From NCBI GenBank assembly GCA_964457585.1, contig CAYWFU010000010.1, positions 1 to 63,125 on the forward strand: DNA of 63,125 nt, read 5' to 3'. The DNA is from CAYWFU01 sp964457585. Lineage in GTDB: Bacteria; JACRDZ01. Every line of letters starts with the position of its first letter. Positions within the stretch are counted from its first letter, which is position 1. Below, piece by piece: positions 15,492 to 26,638 of the stretch. The notes below the pieces were generated by a model. It did no database searches. It had not been told where the DNA came from and saw only the letters and a program-made list of their open reading frames with translations. The position numbers and the translations under genes are program-made.

Positions 15492-18400
15492 TTATTTTAA
15501 TTTATAATATAAATCTATCAGCCATCTGCCAAATTCAGTTTTAATTATATATTTATCTTTTACATTATTTAAATAGTTTATTATTTCCGGATGAGATGTA
15601 TTTTTTAGTGTATTTGTAATTACGCATGGCCCTTTTTTCGTACCGCCACTAACTACAGAGGCACTCTTAGTCTTAAATATAAAAATATAATTTTCAACTA
15701 AGGCATTTCCAGCTAAATCTTTTGCTCCTGTGATTATTACTGTATAAACTGAAGAATGCTCAAGATTAGCAGATGGTGTAAATGTTGCTGTTGTTCCGCT
15801 GTATGTTACTGTGCCTGATATTTGTCCAGATGCGCCTGTGAGAGTAAATGTTGATGATGTAATAGATCCGGGGTCAATTGGTTCATTAAATATAACTGTA
15901 ATTGCAGAATTTAGACTTATATCTATTGAATTATTCAGAGGGTTAGTTGATATAATTTGAGGTGGAGTTAAATCTATTTCATTCCCGGTTTTAAAACTCC
16001 AGGTATAATCATTTATAATTGCATTCCCAGCTAAATCTTTTGCGCCTGTTGTGATTGTTGCTGTATATATTGTCCCATAAGCAAGATTGATTGATGGGGT
16101 AAATATAGCTGTAGTACCGCTGTATGTAACTGTACCTGTTATTGGTGACTGCGGGGTATCCACTTCAGTGGGTCGGGTGACATGGAAACTGGATGTATTA
16201 ATTGTTGAAATATCCATAGGTTCGCTAAATGTGGCAGTTATAGCAGAGTTTATAGCAATGGCTTCAGCATTATTTGCCGGAGTTACTGATGTTACTTGCG
16301 GAGGAGTTATATCAGGCTCATCTCCGGTTTTAAAACTCCAGGTATAATCATTTATAATTGCATTCCCAGCTAAATCTTTTGCGCCTGTTGTGATTGTTGC
16401 TGTATATATTGTCCCATAAGCAAAATTGTTTAATGGGATAAATGATGCAGTTGTACCATTGTATGTAACTGTACCTATTACTTGTGACTGCGGGGCACCC
16501 ACTTCAGTGGGTCGGGTGACCTGGAAACTAGCTATTGTAATTGTTCCGGGATCCATTGGTTCGCTAAATATAGCTGTTATATCAGAGCTTATCGCAATGT
16601 CTTCAGTATTATTTGCCGGGGTTACTGATGTTACTTGCGGTGGAGTTGTATCAGGCTCATCAGCAGTTTTAAAACTCCATGTATAATTATTTGCAATTGC
16701 ATTTCCGGCTAAATCTTTTGCTCCTGTTGTGATTGTTGCTGTATAATTTGTCTCATAAGCAAGATTGTTTAATGGGATAAATGATGCAGTTGTACCATTG
16801 TATGTAACTGTACCTATTNNNNNNNNNNNNNNNNNNNNNNNNNNNNNNNNNNNNNNNNNNNNNNNNNNNNNNNNNNNNNNNNNNNNNNNNNNNNNNNNNN
16901 NNNNNNNNNNNNNNNNNNTGGGTCGGGTGACCTGGAAACTAGCTATTGTAATTGTTCCAGCATTCATTGGTTCGCTAAATGTCGCAGTTATACTAGAGTT
17001 TATTGCAATATTTACTGCATTTTTTGTCGGGGTTACTGATATTATTTGTGGTGGGGTTGTATCCGGTGCAACTGGTGCATTAATAGTTGAAAAATTCCAT
17101 AAATAATTGTTTGAAATTGAATTCCCTGCTAAATCTTTTGCTTCTGTTGTTACTGTTGCTATGTAATTTGTCCCATATGCAAGATTGTTTGATGGGGTAA
17201 ATGTAGCTGTCGTACCGCTGTATGTAACTGTACCTGTTACTGGTGACTGCGGGGCACCCACTTCAGTGGGTCGGGTGACCTGGAAACTAGCTATTGTAAT
17301 TGTTCCAGCATTCATTGGTTCATTAAATGCGGCTGTTATAGCAGAATTTATTGCTACACCTATCGCATTATTTCCAGGACTTGTAGATAAAATAACCGGG
17401 GGTGTTGTATCAGGCGCTTCACCAGTTTTAAAACTCCAAGTATAATTTGAAACCATAGCATTATCTGCTAAATCTTTTACTCCTGTTTTAATTGTTGCAG
17501 TATACTGTGTATTATAAGCAAATTTAGCTAATGGTGTAAATATGGCTGTTGTTCCACTGTATGTAACTGTACCTGTTACTGGTGACTGGTTACTGGTGAC
17601 CTGGAAACTAGATGTATTAATTGTTGATGCATCCATTACTTCACGGAATGTTGCAGTGATTGATGTATTAATAGAAACATTTGATGCATTGTTAATAGGA
17701 TTTGTTGAAATCACTATTGGCGATGTGTTATCTGGACATTCTTCACCAATAACTGAACCCCATTTAACTATACCGCTTGAAGAATTAAAAATATCTATTC
17801 CGCAAATTGGTTGTACGGAAGCCCATGTATTGCCAATAGCGTACACAAAGGCTGTTCCATTATGCGTGATAGAAATTCCTGTTACATCAGTAAAATCATT
17901 ACCACCAGCTTCAATAGCTGTTCCGATATCAGGATTCCCATCATCAACACGGATTGCATTATTGCAAATGAATTTATTACCGCGAATCTTTGGTATTGAG
18001 GAAGAATACTGAGAACGAACCGCACCATATGTATACCCGGTTGGTTTATTAAAGGTATTATTTTCAATTAATGGATAACCATGCTGAACCTGTATCCCAA
18101 TCAGTCCATCCCCAATGATTGTATTATTTCTAACAATAGCATTATTATTTGATCCAATTATATCAATAGGGCATCCCATATTCAGGAATGTATTATTTTG
18201 GATTGTTACTCCATCTGTACAATTACTAACGTATACTCCATAACTATTAGTATCAAAAATATTATTTTCAATAACTGATGTACCATTATTTCCTATCAGA
18301 ATACCGCCATATGTGGATGTTTTAAAGGTATTATTGGATATCTGCATAGTTATTCCATTAATCTCAATAGCTATATGCAATACATTATAGGCTGGTTCAC

Positions 18401-21039
18401 CGATTCTAAAACCTGAAATTCTTGCTCCTTCTGCGCCTCTTATTAATGGAGACCAATTTCCTGTCTCTGGAGCAGTTCCTGTAATAAGCGTTGAAGTTGT
18501 TCCATCTCCTTTATTGGGCTCATCACCTATTAAAATTTGCCCGGATTGCAATATAATCGGGAAAACCTCTCCAAGCGCTTCATTATAGGTACCTGGTTTA
18601 ACTATAATAGTTTTATTTGTGCCAGCAGTGCTCAAAGCATATGTAATTGTTTTAAAAGGGCTATCCTCTGTTCCAGGATTCAAATTATTTCCATTAATTG
18701 CATCAACATAAAAAGTATTACTAATAGTTTTAAAGCTCCATATATAATCACTTGCAATTGCATTACCGGCTAAATCTTTTACTCCTGTTGTAATTTTTGC
18801 TGTGTAAAGTGTCCCATAAGCAAGATTAGCTGCTGGTGTAAATGTTGCCGTTGTATCATTGTATGTAACTGTACCTGTTACTGATGACTGGTTACCAGTG
18901 ACCTGGAAACTAGTTATTTTAATGGTTGAAGTATCCATTGGTTCGTTAAATTTAGCTGTAATAGTTGTATTAAGAGGAATATTTATTGTATTATTCAATG
19001 GGGTTACTGATAAAATTTGCGGTGGAGTTTTATCAAGTATAAATATTTGGACAGGAACATTTTTGTCGATAGTTGTATTATCACCTAACTGACCATAATA
19101 ATTCCATCCCCATGCCCATAACGTTCCATCTGATTTTATGCCTGTAGTATGTATCCCGATTATATATAGCCATCCTGCTGATACTGTTCTCCATTTATTA
19201 TCACTTCCAATTTGTACAGGAGTATTTTTATCGATATTTGTCCCATCTCCTAATTGACCATAATCATTATTTCCCCAAGCCCATATTGTTCCATTTGATT
19301 TTATACCTATTGCATGGAGCCATCCTGCTGATACTATTCTCCATTTGTTATCACTTCCAATTTGTACAGGAGTATTTTTATCGATATTTGTTCCATCTCC
19401 TAATTGTCCAGAACCATTTGCTCCCCAAGCCCATAATGTTCCATCTGATTTAATACCTATAGAATGATAATATCCTGCTGCGGATACTTCTATCCATTTA
19501 TTATCAATACCAATCTGCGTGGGAGTATTTTTATCGATATTTGTTCCNNNNNNNNNNNNNNNNNNNNNNNNNNNNNNNNNNNNNNNNNNNNNNNNNNNNN
19601 NNNNNNNNNNNNNNNNNNNNNNNNNNNNNNNNNNNNNNNNNNNNNNNATCTCCTAATTGTCCATAATTGTTATCTCCCCAAGCCCATAATGTGCCATCTG
19701 ATTTTAAAGCAATAGTATGACGATATCCTGCAGATACTGCTATCCATTTATTATCACTTCCAATCTGCACAGGAGAATTTTTACTGGTATTTGTCCCATC
19801 TCCTAATTGTCCATAATTGTTATCTCCCCAAGCCCATAATGTGCCATCTGATCTTATACCAATAGAATGAGCATATCCTGCGGATACTGCTATCCATTTA
19901 TTATCACTTCCAATCTGCGCGGGAGAATTTTTACTGGTATTTGTTCCATCTCCTAATTGTCCAGTACCATTATCTCCCCAAGCCCATAGCGTTCCATCTG
20001 ATTTTATACCTATAGTATAAGCATATCCCGCAGATACTTCTACCCAATTATTGTCACTACCAATCAGTACCGGCGAATTTATATCAATTTCTGTCCCATC
20101 ACCCACTTGCCCAAAGTCATTTCTACCCCAAGCCCAAAATGTTCCATCTGATTTTATGCCTGTAGTATGAGAATATCCCACTGATACTGCTATCCATTTA
20201 TTATCACTGCCAATCTGTACAGGAGAATTTTTATTAATATTTGTTCCATCTCCTAATTGTCCATTATAATTCCATCCCCAAGCCCATAATGTGCCATTTG
20301 ACTTTATACCTGTGGTATGCCACCCTCCTGCAGATATTTCTACCCATTTATTATCACTGCCAATCTGTACAGGAGAATTTTTACCAATACTTGTTCCATC
20401 TCCTAATTGCCCTGAACCATTATCTCCCCATGCCCATAATGTGCCATCTGATTTTATACCTATGGTATGAAGATATCCCGCAGATACTTCTACCCATTTA
20501 TTATCACTGCCAATCTGTACAGGAATATTCTTATCAATATTTGTACCATCACCTAGCTGCCCAGAATAATTATTTCCCCAAGCCCATAATGTTCCATCTG
20601 ATTTTAGTCCTATATTATAATATTCTCCCGCAGATATTTTTTTCCATTTATTATCAGTGCCAATTTGTACGGGTGTATTTTTATTGATATATGTGCTGTC
20701 TCCTAATTGCCCTGAACCATTATTTCCCCATGTCCACAATGTCCCATCTGATTTCAAGCCTATTGAATGAATATATCCTGCAGACACTGCTGTCCATTTA
20801 TTATCAGTACCAATCTGTGCTGGTGAACTTTTATTTGTATTAGTACTGTCTCCTAATTGACCATAAGCATTATATCCCCATGCCCACAATGTCCCATCTG
20901 ATTTAACCCATAAGCTATGATAACCACCGGATGCAAAAGCTTGACTCTTATTATCAATTGATGCATAAATATAATGTGATAAAAAAAATGTAAAAAAAAT
21001 ACTTAATAACCAAATTTTTTTAAAATTTAAACTAAACAT
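15492..21039 (-). CDS. Very long exported RCC1 / Big_5 / beta-helix / Big_5 protein, interrupted by two assembly gaps
   Basis: One gene of about 1,850 codons. Signal peptide WLLSIFFTFFLSHYIYA. At least 12 RCC1 repeats follow (GIKSDGTLWAWG...GQLGDGT...PVQIGSDNKW), nine before and three after the 100-N gap at 19548-19647. Without any stop the frame continues through NTTIDKNVPVQIF into a Big_5 Ig-like domain, a DUF1565/NosD right-handed beta-helix (NPGTEDSPFKTITYAL, then many NNTF/NNIF turns), six more Big_5 domains and a short basic tail. The gap is drawn with 100 Ns, which shifts frame and creates a false stop at 19531; the true gap length must differ modulo 3. A second gap (16819-16918) falls inside a Big_5 repeat. 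A surface or secreted adhesin or glycan-binding protein is likely; no catalytic site is seen. Confidence 0.85.
16145..17282 (-). repeat. In-frame palindromic insert repeated in Big_5 domains
   Basis: Four Big_5 repeats contain the peptide RPTEVGAP (one variant RPTEVDTP) between FQVT and QSPVTG, where sibling repeats have only one or two residues. In DNA the insert includes CCCACTTCAGTGGG, a 5-bp-stem hairpin. Copies lie near 16145-16186, 16484-16525, 16919-16935 (cut by the gap) and 17241-17282. It resembles palindromic elements that insert in frame into genes and were then amplified with the domain. Confidence 0.7.
16819..16918. other. Assembly gap (100 Ns) inside a Big_5 repeat
   Basis: The gap lies exactly between the GTVTY strand and the palindromic RPTEVGAP insert. 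By comparison with neighbouring repeats only about 25-30 bases need be missing, so 100 is a placeholder length. Confidence 0.9.
19548..19647. other. Assembly gap (100 Ns) inside the RCC1 repeats
   Basis: Both flanks encode RCC1 repeats, but 100 Ns put them in different frames. The downstream flank (19081-19547) reads openly in the frame of the Big_5 region. The real missing length is unknown and may hold whole RCC1 repeats. Confidence 0.9.
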
Positions 21040-21065
21040 TTTTTTCTCCTTGTTTTAATTACTAT

Positions 21066-21094
21066 ATAATAGAAAAAAATGAACTAAAAATCAA
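21066..21094 (-). promoter_or_regulatory. Promoter of the RCC1/Big_5 gene
   Basis: Minus strand TTGATT (21089-21094), 17-bp spacer, TATTAT (21066-21071), followed by AAGGAG and the ATG at 21039. It would start the run of minus-strand genes that continues through FecR, beta-barrel, propeller lipoprotein, cyclase and M16 protease. Confidence 0.55.
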
Positions 21095-21190
21095 TCTAAT
21101 TTTATTTGTTACAAGTTTTGCAATATATGTATTCCTATTTCAAAAATAATTTCTCTTGAATTTTTTCTTTTTTTTAGTAATATATATAGC

Positions 21191-21267
21191 AAGCGTTCAG
21201 CCATCAGCTTTCAGCATTCTGCTAGAAACAAGCATATTGATAGCTGACAACTGATAGCTGAACGCTT
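21191..21267. repeat. 77-bp inverted-repeat element, family A (copy 1)
   Basis: Ends are AAGCGTTCAGCCATCAGC on the left and, inverted, AAGCGTTCAGCTATCAG on the right, giving arms of about 25 bp with a few mismatches. It lies in the divergent region, immediately upstream of the plus-strand PQQ gene, whose AGGAG ribosome site follows 10 nt later. The right arm holds CTGACA, 17 bp, TACTAT, a weak promoter-like pair. Other copies: 28129-28267 and a half copy at 50295-50320. Confidence 0.8.
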
Positions 21268-21289
21268 ACTATAAAAAGGAGAGATTTAA

Positions 21290-22654
21290 ATGTCTAAAAT
21301 ACCTTTTTTTAAATCTGCTATAATAATTATTTTTATTATTTTATTTAACCTGAATATTTATGCTGATTTCAATTCTAATGTAGACTCTGACAATGAACCA
21401 ACAGAAGGTAATGGTTCTTTAATAATAAAAAGTGATCCCGAAGATGTTAAAATTTATTTAAACAATGAATTAAAAGGGGGAAAAACTCCTCTGGAATTAA
21501 GTAATATTCCAATGAATGTTTATACAATTAAAGTTGAAAAAGAAGGATTTAATTCTATTGAAAAAAAGGTGAATATTTTAAAAAATAGTACTTCTTATGT
21601 TGAATTTAAACTTATTGTTGAAGAATCATGGCCATTCTTTAAATATAATTCAAATAGATCTTCTTTTATAAATAAAACGATTAAACCTCCATTTAAATTA
21701 AAATGGAAATTTAAGTGCAATGATCAGATAAGAACATCTCCTGTTGTTGATAAAGGAGTTGTATATATAGGAACTAATGATAAATATTTTTATGCAATTA
21801 ATGTGGAAAATGGAAATATTAAATGGAAATTTAAAACCGATGATCGCATATTAGGGACAGCTGCAATATCTAATGATATTGTTTATTTTGGAAATGAAGC
21901 TGGTTACGTTTATGCTCTTTCTGCGTTAGATGGTTCAATAGTATGGGAATTTTTAATAGATGAACCAATAAGCTCTTCCCCATTAGTTAGTAATGGGTCA
22001 TTATTTATTGGATGTTTTAATGGTAATTTTTATTCATTGGATGTTAAAACAGGGGGATTAAAATGGAAATTTAAGATAGAAGGAAATATATGGTCATCCC
22101 CTTCAATAGCTGATGGAAAAGTCTATATTAGTTCAACAAATGGCGAATTATATGCTTTAAAAGAAGATAATGGCGATTTATTGTGGAAATTTGGTATAGA
22201 AAAACCAATAACTTCAACTCCGGTAATAATTAATAATATGGTGATTTTTGGAGCTCGAAATAATTCTTTATATGCTCTGGATGCTTCAAACGGAAATTTA
22301 AAATGGAATTATCGAACTGATGGAGAAATAAATTCTTCCCCGGCAGTTGATAATAATACAATTTATGTAGGTTCTGATGATAATTCTTTATATGCTGTTT
22401 CATTAGATAAAGGAGCTTACAAATGGAAAACTGCAGCCGAAGGTAATATTGCTTCCAGCCCGATTATTGCCGGTGATTTCATATATTTTGGTTCAAATGA
22501 CAATAATTTTTACTGTGTTGAAAACAGCTCCGGAGCAATAATGTGGAAATATACTACTGAAGGTCCGATTCTTTCTTCTCCTGCAATACTTTCCAATTCC
22601 AGTAAATTAGTTTTTGCTTCTACAGATGGGAATGTGTATTTATTTGAAAAGTAA
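21290..22654 (+). CDS. PEGA-domain protein with PQQ-type beta-propeller
   Basis: 454 aa, the only plus-strand protein gene. Signal peptide at about 1-25. A PEGA domain follows (about 40-110: GSLIIKSDPEDVKIYLNNE, GKTPLELSNIP). Then about seven to eight PQQ_2-like blades of about 40 residues are seen, each with SSPxxxxxxxxxG, LYALDAxxGxLKWKF and similar. Such propellers usually act as scaffolds or as BamB-like assembly factors; no quinone-binding dehydrogenase residues can be claimed. AAAGGAGAG stands 8 nt before the ATG. It converges on the FN3 lipoprotein gene with only 3 nt between stop codons and no visible terminator, so read-through antisense RNA is possible. Confidence 0.85.
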   Translation: MSKIPFFKSAIIIIFIILFNLNIYADFNSNVDSDNEPTEGNGSLIIKSDPEDVKIYLNNELKGGKTPLELSNIPMNVYTIKVEKEGFNSIEKKVNILKNSTSYVEFKLIVEESWPFFKYNSNRSSFINKTIKPPFKLKWKFKCNDQIRTSPVVDKGVVYIGTNDKYFYAINVENGNIKWKFKTDDRILGTAAISNDIVYFGNEAGYVYALSALDGSIVWEFLIDEPISSSPLVSNGSLFIGCFNGNFYSLDVKTGGLKWKFKIEGNIWSSPSIADGKVYISSTNGELYALKEDNGDLLWKFGIEKPITSTPVIINNMVIFGARNNSLYALDASNGNLKWNYRTDGEINSSPAVDNNTIYVGSDDNSLYAVSLDKGAYKWKTAAEGNIASSPIIAGDFIYFGSNDNNFYCVENSSGAIMWKYTTEGPILSSPAILSNSSKLVFASTDGNVYLFEK

Positions 22655-22657
22655 AGA

Positions 22658-25597
22658 TTATTGAGCATTAGGTATTGCTGATACTTCTGCTGATTCAGAG
22701 CTTTCCCCAGAACTATTTTCTGCTGTTATTACATAATAAATTCTTGTTCCATTAGTCCTATAGTTATGTGTATATGGACTTATAGCACTAGATATATAAT
22801 AGTAATAGTTTGTTTTTGATACTCCTGAGGAATAAGAGTAATATATATTATAAGATGTTGCATTCGTTACGGAATTCCATGTTAATATAACTTTTCCATC
22901 TCCAGGTGTTGCAGTAACTCCAGTTGGAGCTATAGGGGGCGGACTGGGTTTAGCTATTTTTTCGCTTGACATTGAACTTTCCCCATAACTATTTTCTGCT
23001 GTTGCAACAAAATAATATGTTGTTCCATTTGTTAATCCAGTAAGAGTATACGGACTTATGACATTTGGAATTTTATTTCCTGAAGTTTTTGTTATAGAAG
23101 ATGATTCTGACCAGTAAATATTATATGATGTTGCACCTGTGACTGAATACCACGAAATTTTCACCTGACTATCTTCAGCATTTACAGTAATAGATGGAGC
23201 TAATGGAATACCCCATGGAGTAGCTGATACTTCAATAGATTCAACGCTTTCACCATAACTATTTTCTGCAGTTATAATATAATAGTATGTTACACCAACG
23301 CTCCTGCCTGTATGCACATATGGACTTGTTACACCTGTAATTGCATAATCATCTTTTGATACACCTGATGAAGTAGAATAATAAATATTATATGAAACAG
23401 CATCCTGTACAGAGTCCCATGTAATTGTTACTCTTTTATCACCAGGGGATGCTGTAACTCCTGCTGGAGCTAAAGGAGGAACACCTGGTTTTGCTATATA
23501 TTCATTAGATTCAGCGCTTTCTCCGTAATTATTTTCTGCTGTTATAACATAACAATATGTTGTCCCATTATTCAATCCAAGTTGTATATATGGACTTGAG
23601 ACATTTGAAATTTTATTTCCGTTATATTTATTTACTCCAATATTTGTTGACCAATATATATTATATGCTGTTGCGCCAGTGCTTGATGACCAGGTTATTT
23701 TCATTTGTTTATCGCCCGGAGTAAGTGACACTATTGATGGAGGTTGAGGAATACCCCATGCTGTTGCTGATACTTCATTAGATTCTATACTTTCACCATA
23801 GTTATTTTTAGTTGTTACAACATAAAAATATGTAGTACCAATACTTCTTCCAGTATGCACATATGGGCTGGTTACACTTGAAATTTTGTAACTATTTTTT
23901 GATACACCTGATGAAGTAGAATAATAAATATTATATGAAACAGCATCCTGTACTGAGTCCCATGAAATTGTGATCTTTTTATCACCGGGGGATGCTGTAA
24001 TGCCAGTCGGTGCAGATGGCAGTATACCTGGTGAAGCTGAAACTTCTTTTGATTCAAGACTTTCCCCATAGGCATTTTCTGCAACAAGTACATAGTAATA
24101 TTTTGTTCCGTTTATCAATCCATTATGTGAATAGGGACTTGTTACATTAGTGATTTTTTCTCCATTACTTTTATTTACTCCTTTTATTGTTGACCAGTAT
24201 AAATTATATGATAATGCATCATCTACTGGATACCATGTAATTTTTATCTGACTATCACTCGGTGTTATAGTAGCTATTTCAGGAGTTGATGGAAATGCTA
24301 GAGGAGTTGCTGATACTTCATCTGATTCTTCACTTTCTCCATAATCATTTTCTGCAGTTATGATATAATAATATGTTACACCATTTGTTAAATAATTATG
24401 CGTATAAGGACTTTTTATATAATAAGATGAAATTTTCGTTCCTGTTTTTTTGGTTACTCCTGTTCTTGTATCCCAATAAATATTATACCATATATCTCCT
24501 TGTATATAATCCCATGTTAGTTTTACTTTTTGATTTCCAGAAGCAGCTTTTAAATTTTGTGGTTTAGATGGTATTGTTTCCATTAGATCTCCAGTAATAA
24601 ATTTCCATTTATAATCTGAGATCATATTATTGCCATCCAAATCTTTTACATCTTTGCTAATTTTAGCTTCATAAGTTGTAAAAGGTTCAAGATAAATTGA
24701 TGGTGTAAAAACTGCGGTTTTTTCATTATATGTCACTACTCCAGATACAAGTATTGTATCAATAAATAAATTAAATGTGGAATCATTTATAGTTGAAATA
24801 TCCATAAATTCACTGAATGTTATTTTGATAAGTGTATCCAAGGATATTTCATTTGTATCATTTCCCGGAATTGTAGAAATAACTTCCGGAAGTTTACCAT
24901 CTGATTCAGTTCTGAATTCCCATGTATAATCATCTAACAATGCATTTCCGGCTAAATCCTTTATATCTTTTGTTATTTTAGCCTTATAGTAACAGCTATA
25001 TTCCAGATTACTATTCAGGACAAATGATAAAGTATTTGCTGAAGAATCATATTTTATATTTCCATCTATAGTGAAAACACCTCTTTTTAATTCAAAATTT
25101 ATAGTAGTATGGCTAATACTTTCACTCAACACAGCAGATATTGAACCTGTTGTAACAGGGATATTTATAGTATCCGGAGATGGCGTTGTTGATAATATTT
25201 TCGGAGATGTAATATCCAAAATAATAGTATCGGTATAAGGTTTTTCATTAATATTATCATAAATATCTTTGAACCATACATATACTGTTTTTTCACCTTC
25301 ACTCGGTAATAGCTCCCAATCTATTTTTTCTTTAAATGGTTCCCAGTTTGAAAGCGTATCAGTATTGCTTATACACATACCTCCAATTTCGTTATCATCA
25401 CTGGCTTTTAGAGTTAATGAAACAAATGTTGAATTTGTATATTTTGCATTTTTGTTTATTGTTATACTCCCTGTGGGCGGAAGAGGATCGAATTCTTTTT
25501 TTTTCTTATTCGTTCCACAGCTTAATGAAATAACAAAATATATACAAAAAATAATAATAACAAATATTTTAATTAAAAAATTATTTTTTAAATACAT
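22658..25597 (-). CDS. Lipoprotein with two Big_5 and seven fibronectin type III domains
   Basis: 979 aa. Lipobox VISLSC (about residue 27). An N-terminal beta domain (about 40-130) carries KYTNSTFVSLTLKASDD. Two Big_5 domains follow (about 130-340, each ending in YTWEFRT or YKWKFIT). Seven FN3 domains of about 90 residues fill the rest, each starting near PxAPxxVTASPGDKKVTITWDSV and containing YNIYYSTSSGVSK and GTTYYYVVTAENSYGES. FN3 units alternate between two sequence subtypes, a sign of duplication in pairs. It has no catalytic region and is best seen as a long surface stalk or adhesin. It follows the beta-barrel gene by 17 nt. Confidence 0.85.
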   Translation of the reverse strand: MYLKNNFLIKIFVIIIFCIYFVISLSCGTNKKKKEFDPLPPTGSITINKNAKYTNSTFVSLTLKASDDNEIGGMCISNTDTLSNWEPFKEKIDWELLPSEGEKTVYVWFKDIYDNINEKPYTDTIILDITSPKILSTTPSPDTINIPVTTGSISAVLSESISHTTINFELKRGVFTIDGNIKYDSSANTLSFVLNSNLEYSCYYKAKITKDIKDLAGNALLDDYTWEFRTESDGKLPEVISTIPGNDTNEISLDTLIKITFSEFMDISTINDSTFNLFIDTILVSGVVTYNEKTAVFTPSIYLEPFTTYEAKISKDVKDLDGNNMISDYKWKFITGDLMETIPSKPQNLKAASGNQKVKLTWDYIQGDIWYNIYWDTRTGVTKKTGTKISSYYIKSPYTHNYLTNGVTYYYIITAENDYGESEESDEVSATPLAFPSTPEIATITPSDSQIKITWYPVDDALSYNLYWSTIKGVNKSNGEKITNVTSPYSHNGLINGTKYYYVLVAENAYGESLESKEVSASPGILPSAPTGITASPGDKKITISWDSVQDAVSYNIYYSTSSGVSKNSYKISSVTSPYVHTGRSIGTTYFYVVTTKNNYGESIESNEVSATAWGIPQPPSIVSLTPGDKQMKITWSSSTGATAYNIYWSTNIGVNKYNGNKISNVSSPYIQLGLNNGTTYCYVITAENNYGESAESNEYIAKPGVPPLAPAGVTASPGDKRVTITWDSVQDAVSYNIYYSTSSGVSKDDYAITGVTSPYVHTGRSVGVTYYYIITAENSYGESVESIEVSATPWGIPLAPSITVNAEDSQVKISWYSVTGATSYNIYWSESSSITKTSGNKIPNVISPYTLTGLTNGTTYYFVATAENSYGESSMSSEKIAKPSPPPIAPTGVTATPGDGKVILTWNSVTNATSYNIYYSYSSGVSKTNYYYYISSAISPYTHNYRTNGTRIYYVITAENSSGESSESAEVSAIPNAQ

Positions 25598-25614
25598 AAT
25601 ATACTCCTTAAAAA

Positions 25615-26637
25615 CTAAAATGCTTTCCCAATACCAATTTTAAAATTCCCCATATCTTTCATATAATATATTTCTGCCAATAAAAATATTGGTTCCAAAT
25701 TAATTTTAGCCCCTGCAAAAAATTCATTAGAACTATCTTTATTTTTCAAATTAATAACAAGTTCATTTTGTTGATTTTCTGCTTGAGAATAATCTAATGA
25801 GCTATCAATTATAATTTTATAAAAACCAATATAAGGAGTAAAATTTGAAAAATTATGAAAATTTATTGCTGTTCCAGTGCGCAATTCCTTCCATTTGATT
25901 TTTCTATTTAAACTATCAGATTCATCATTAAAATTAAGATATTCTGCTCTCAAGTCTATATCCAGTTTTTTCAAATATAATATATCTATTTTTACGCCGG
26001 CTTCATAAGCGAATGATGGTTCCCCATATTTTTCAGGCAATCCGATTTCAACTGCTCCAGCTCCTATATATAAAAAGAATATTTTTGTTATTCCATATTC
26101 AAGGTTAACAAATTGCGTTCTATAATTTGCAGTGATTTTTTTATTTTTGCTTTCATCCTTTGTCTCAAGTAAAAAATCTTTAATTTCAAAACTTATAGTG
26201 GTTTTTTTCTCAGGAATAGATTCAAAATATTGTTTAGCTGAAAAAGAAATTAGATTTATACGTCCTTCCTTACCAGCCACTTCATTTCTTATTTCATCAT
26301 AAATTTTTATAATTTTTGGAGAAATTATTTTTGGATCTAATTTTTTTATCGGATTTATTTTTATTGCATTTCTGAATGCTTCACTATATTTCAGATTATT
26401 GATCATATAATAAGAAAATCCCAGATATAAATAAGCTTCATATTTGCTATCAAATCCCTCCAGCAAAATAGATGCTGATTGAAGACTATTAATAGCTTGA
26501 TGGTATTTTCCTTCATTATAAAATGATTTACCTGATATAAGCAAATTTTCATAATCACTATCTGCATATATTTTTATAACAGAAAAATTAAATACAATTA
26601 TTAATATATAAAAAAAAATCAGTTTTTTATTATTCAT
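25615..26637 (-). CDS. Exported TPR plus beta-barrel protein
   Basis: 340 aa. Signal peptide about 1-25. Residues about 28-115 contain two to three TPR-like units (GKSFYNEGKYHQAINSL, YEAYLYLGFSYYMINNLKYSE) and the KLDPKIISPKIIKIYDEIRN segment common to such exported TPR proteins. The remaining about 190 residues alternate in hydrophobicity and end GNFKIGIGKAF, consistent with a small outer-membrane barrel. ATG overlaps the end of the caspase gene region (TAATATG, 1 nt gap), so it is translated together with that protease. Possibly the membrane anchor for the caspase-PEGA protein (inference). Confidence 0.7.
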   Translation of the reverse strand: MNNKKLIFFYILIIVFNFSVIKIYADSDYENLLISGKSFYNEGKYHQAINSLQSASILLEGFDSKYEAYLYLGFSYYMINNLKYSEAFRNAIKINPIKKLDPKIISPKIIKIYDEIRNEVAGKEGRINLISFSAKQYFESIPEKKTTISFEIKDFLLETKDESKNKKITANYRTQFVNLEYGITKIFFLYIGAGAVEIGLPEKYGEPSFAYEAGVKIDILYLKKLDIDLRAEYLNFNDESDSLNRKIKWKELRTGTAINFHNFSNFTPYIGFYKIIIDSSLDYSQAENQQNELVINLKNKDSSNEFFAGAKINLEPIFLLAEIYYMKDMGNFKIGIGKAF

Positions 26638-26638
26638 A

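Noticed and set aside
15700..18900. Series of plus-strand open frames of about 86 codons through the Big_5 array
   Set aside because: They are antisense to the repeated Ig-like domains, recur with the same period, lack ribosome sites, and the minus-strand frame encodes clear Big_5 and beta-helix sequence.
15492..21039. Regular repeats suggestive of a CRISPR array or satellite
   Set aside because: The period matches protein domains (RCC1 about 52 codons, Big_5 about 110 codons), units are translated in frame, and there are no short repeats with unique spacers. No CRISPR array or cas gene is seen anywhere in the window.
19531..21039. Separate RCC1 gene ending at 19531
   Set aside because: The stop appears only after passing 100 filler Ns in the wrong frame. 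The true frame runs on through 19547-18999 into the Big_5 domains.
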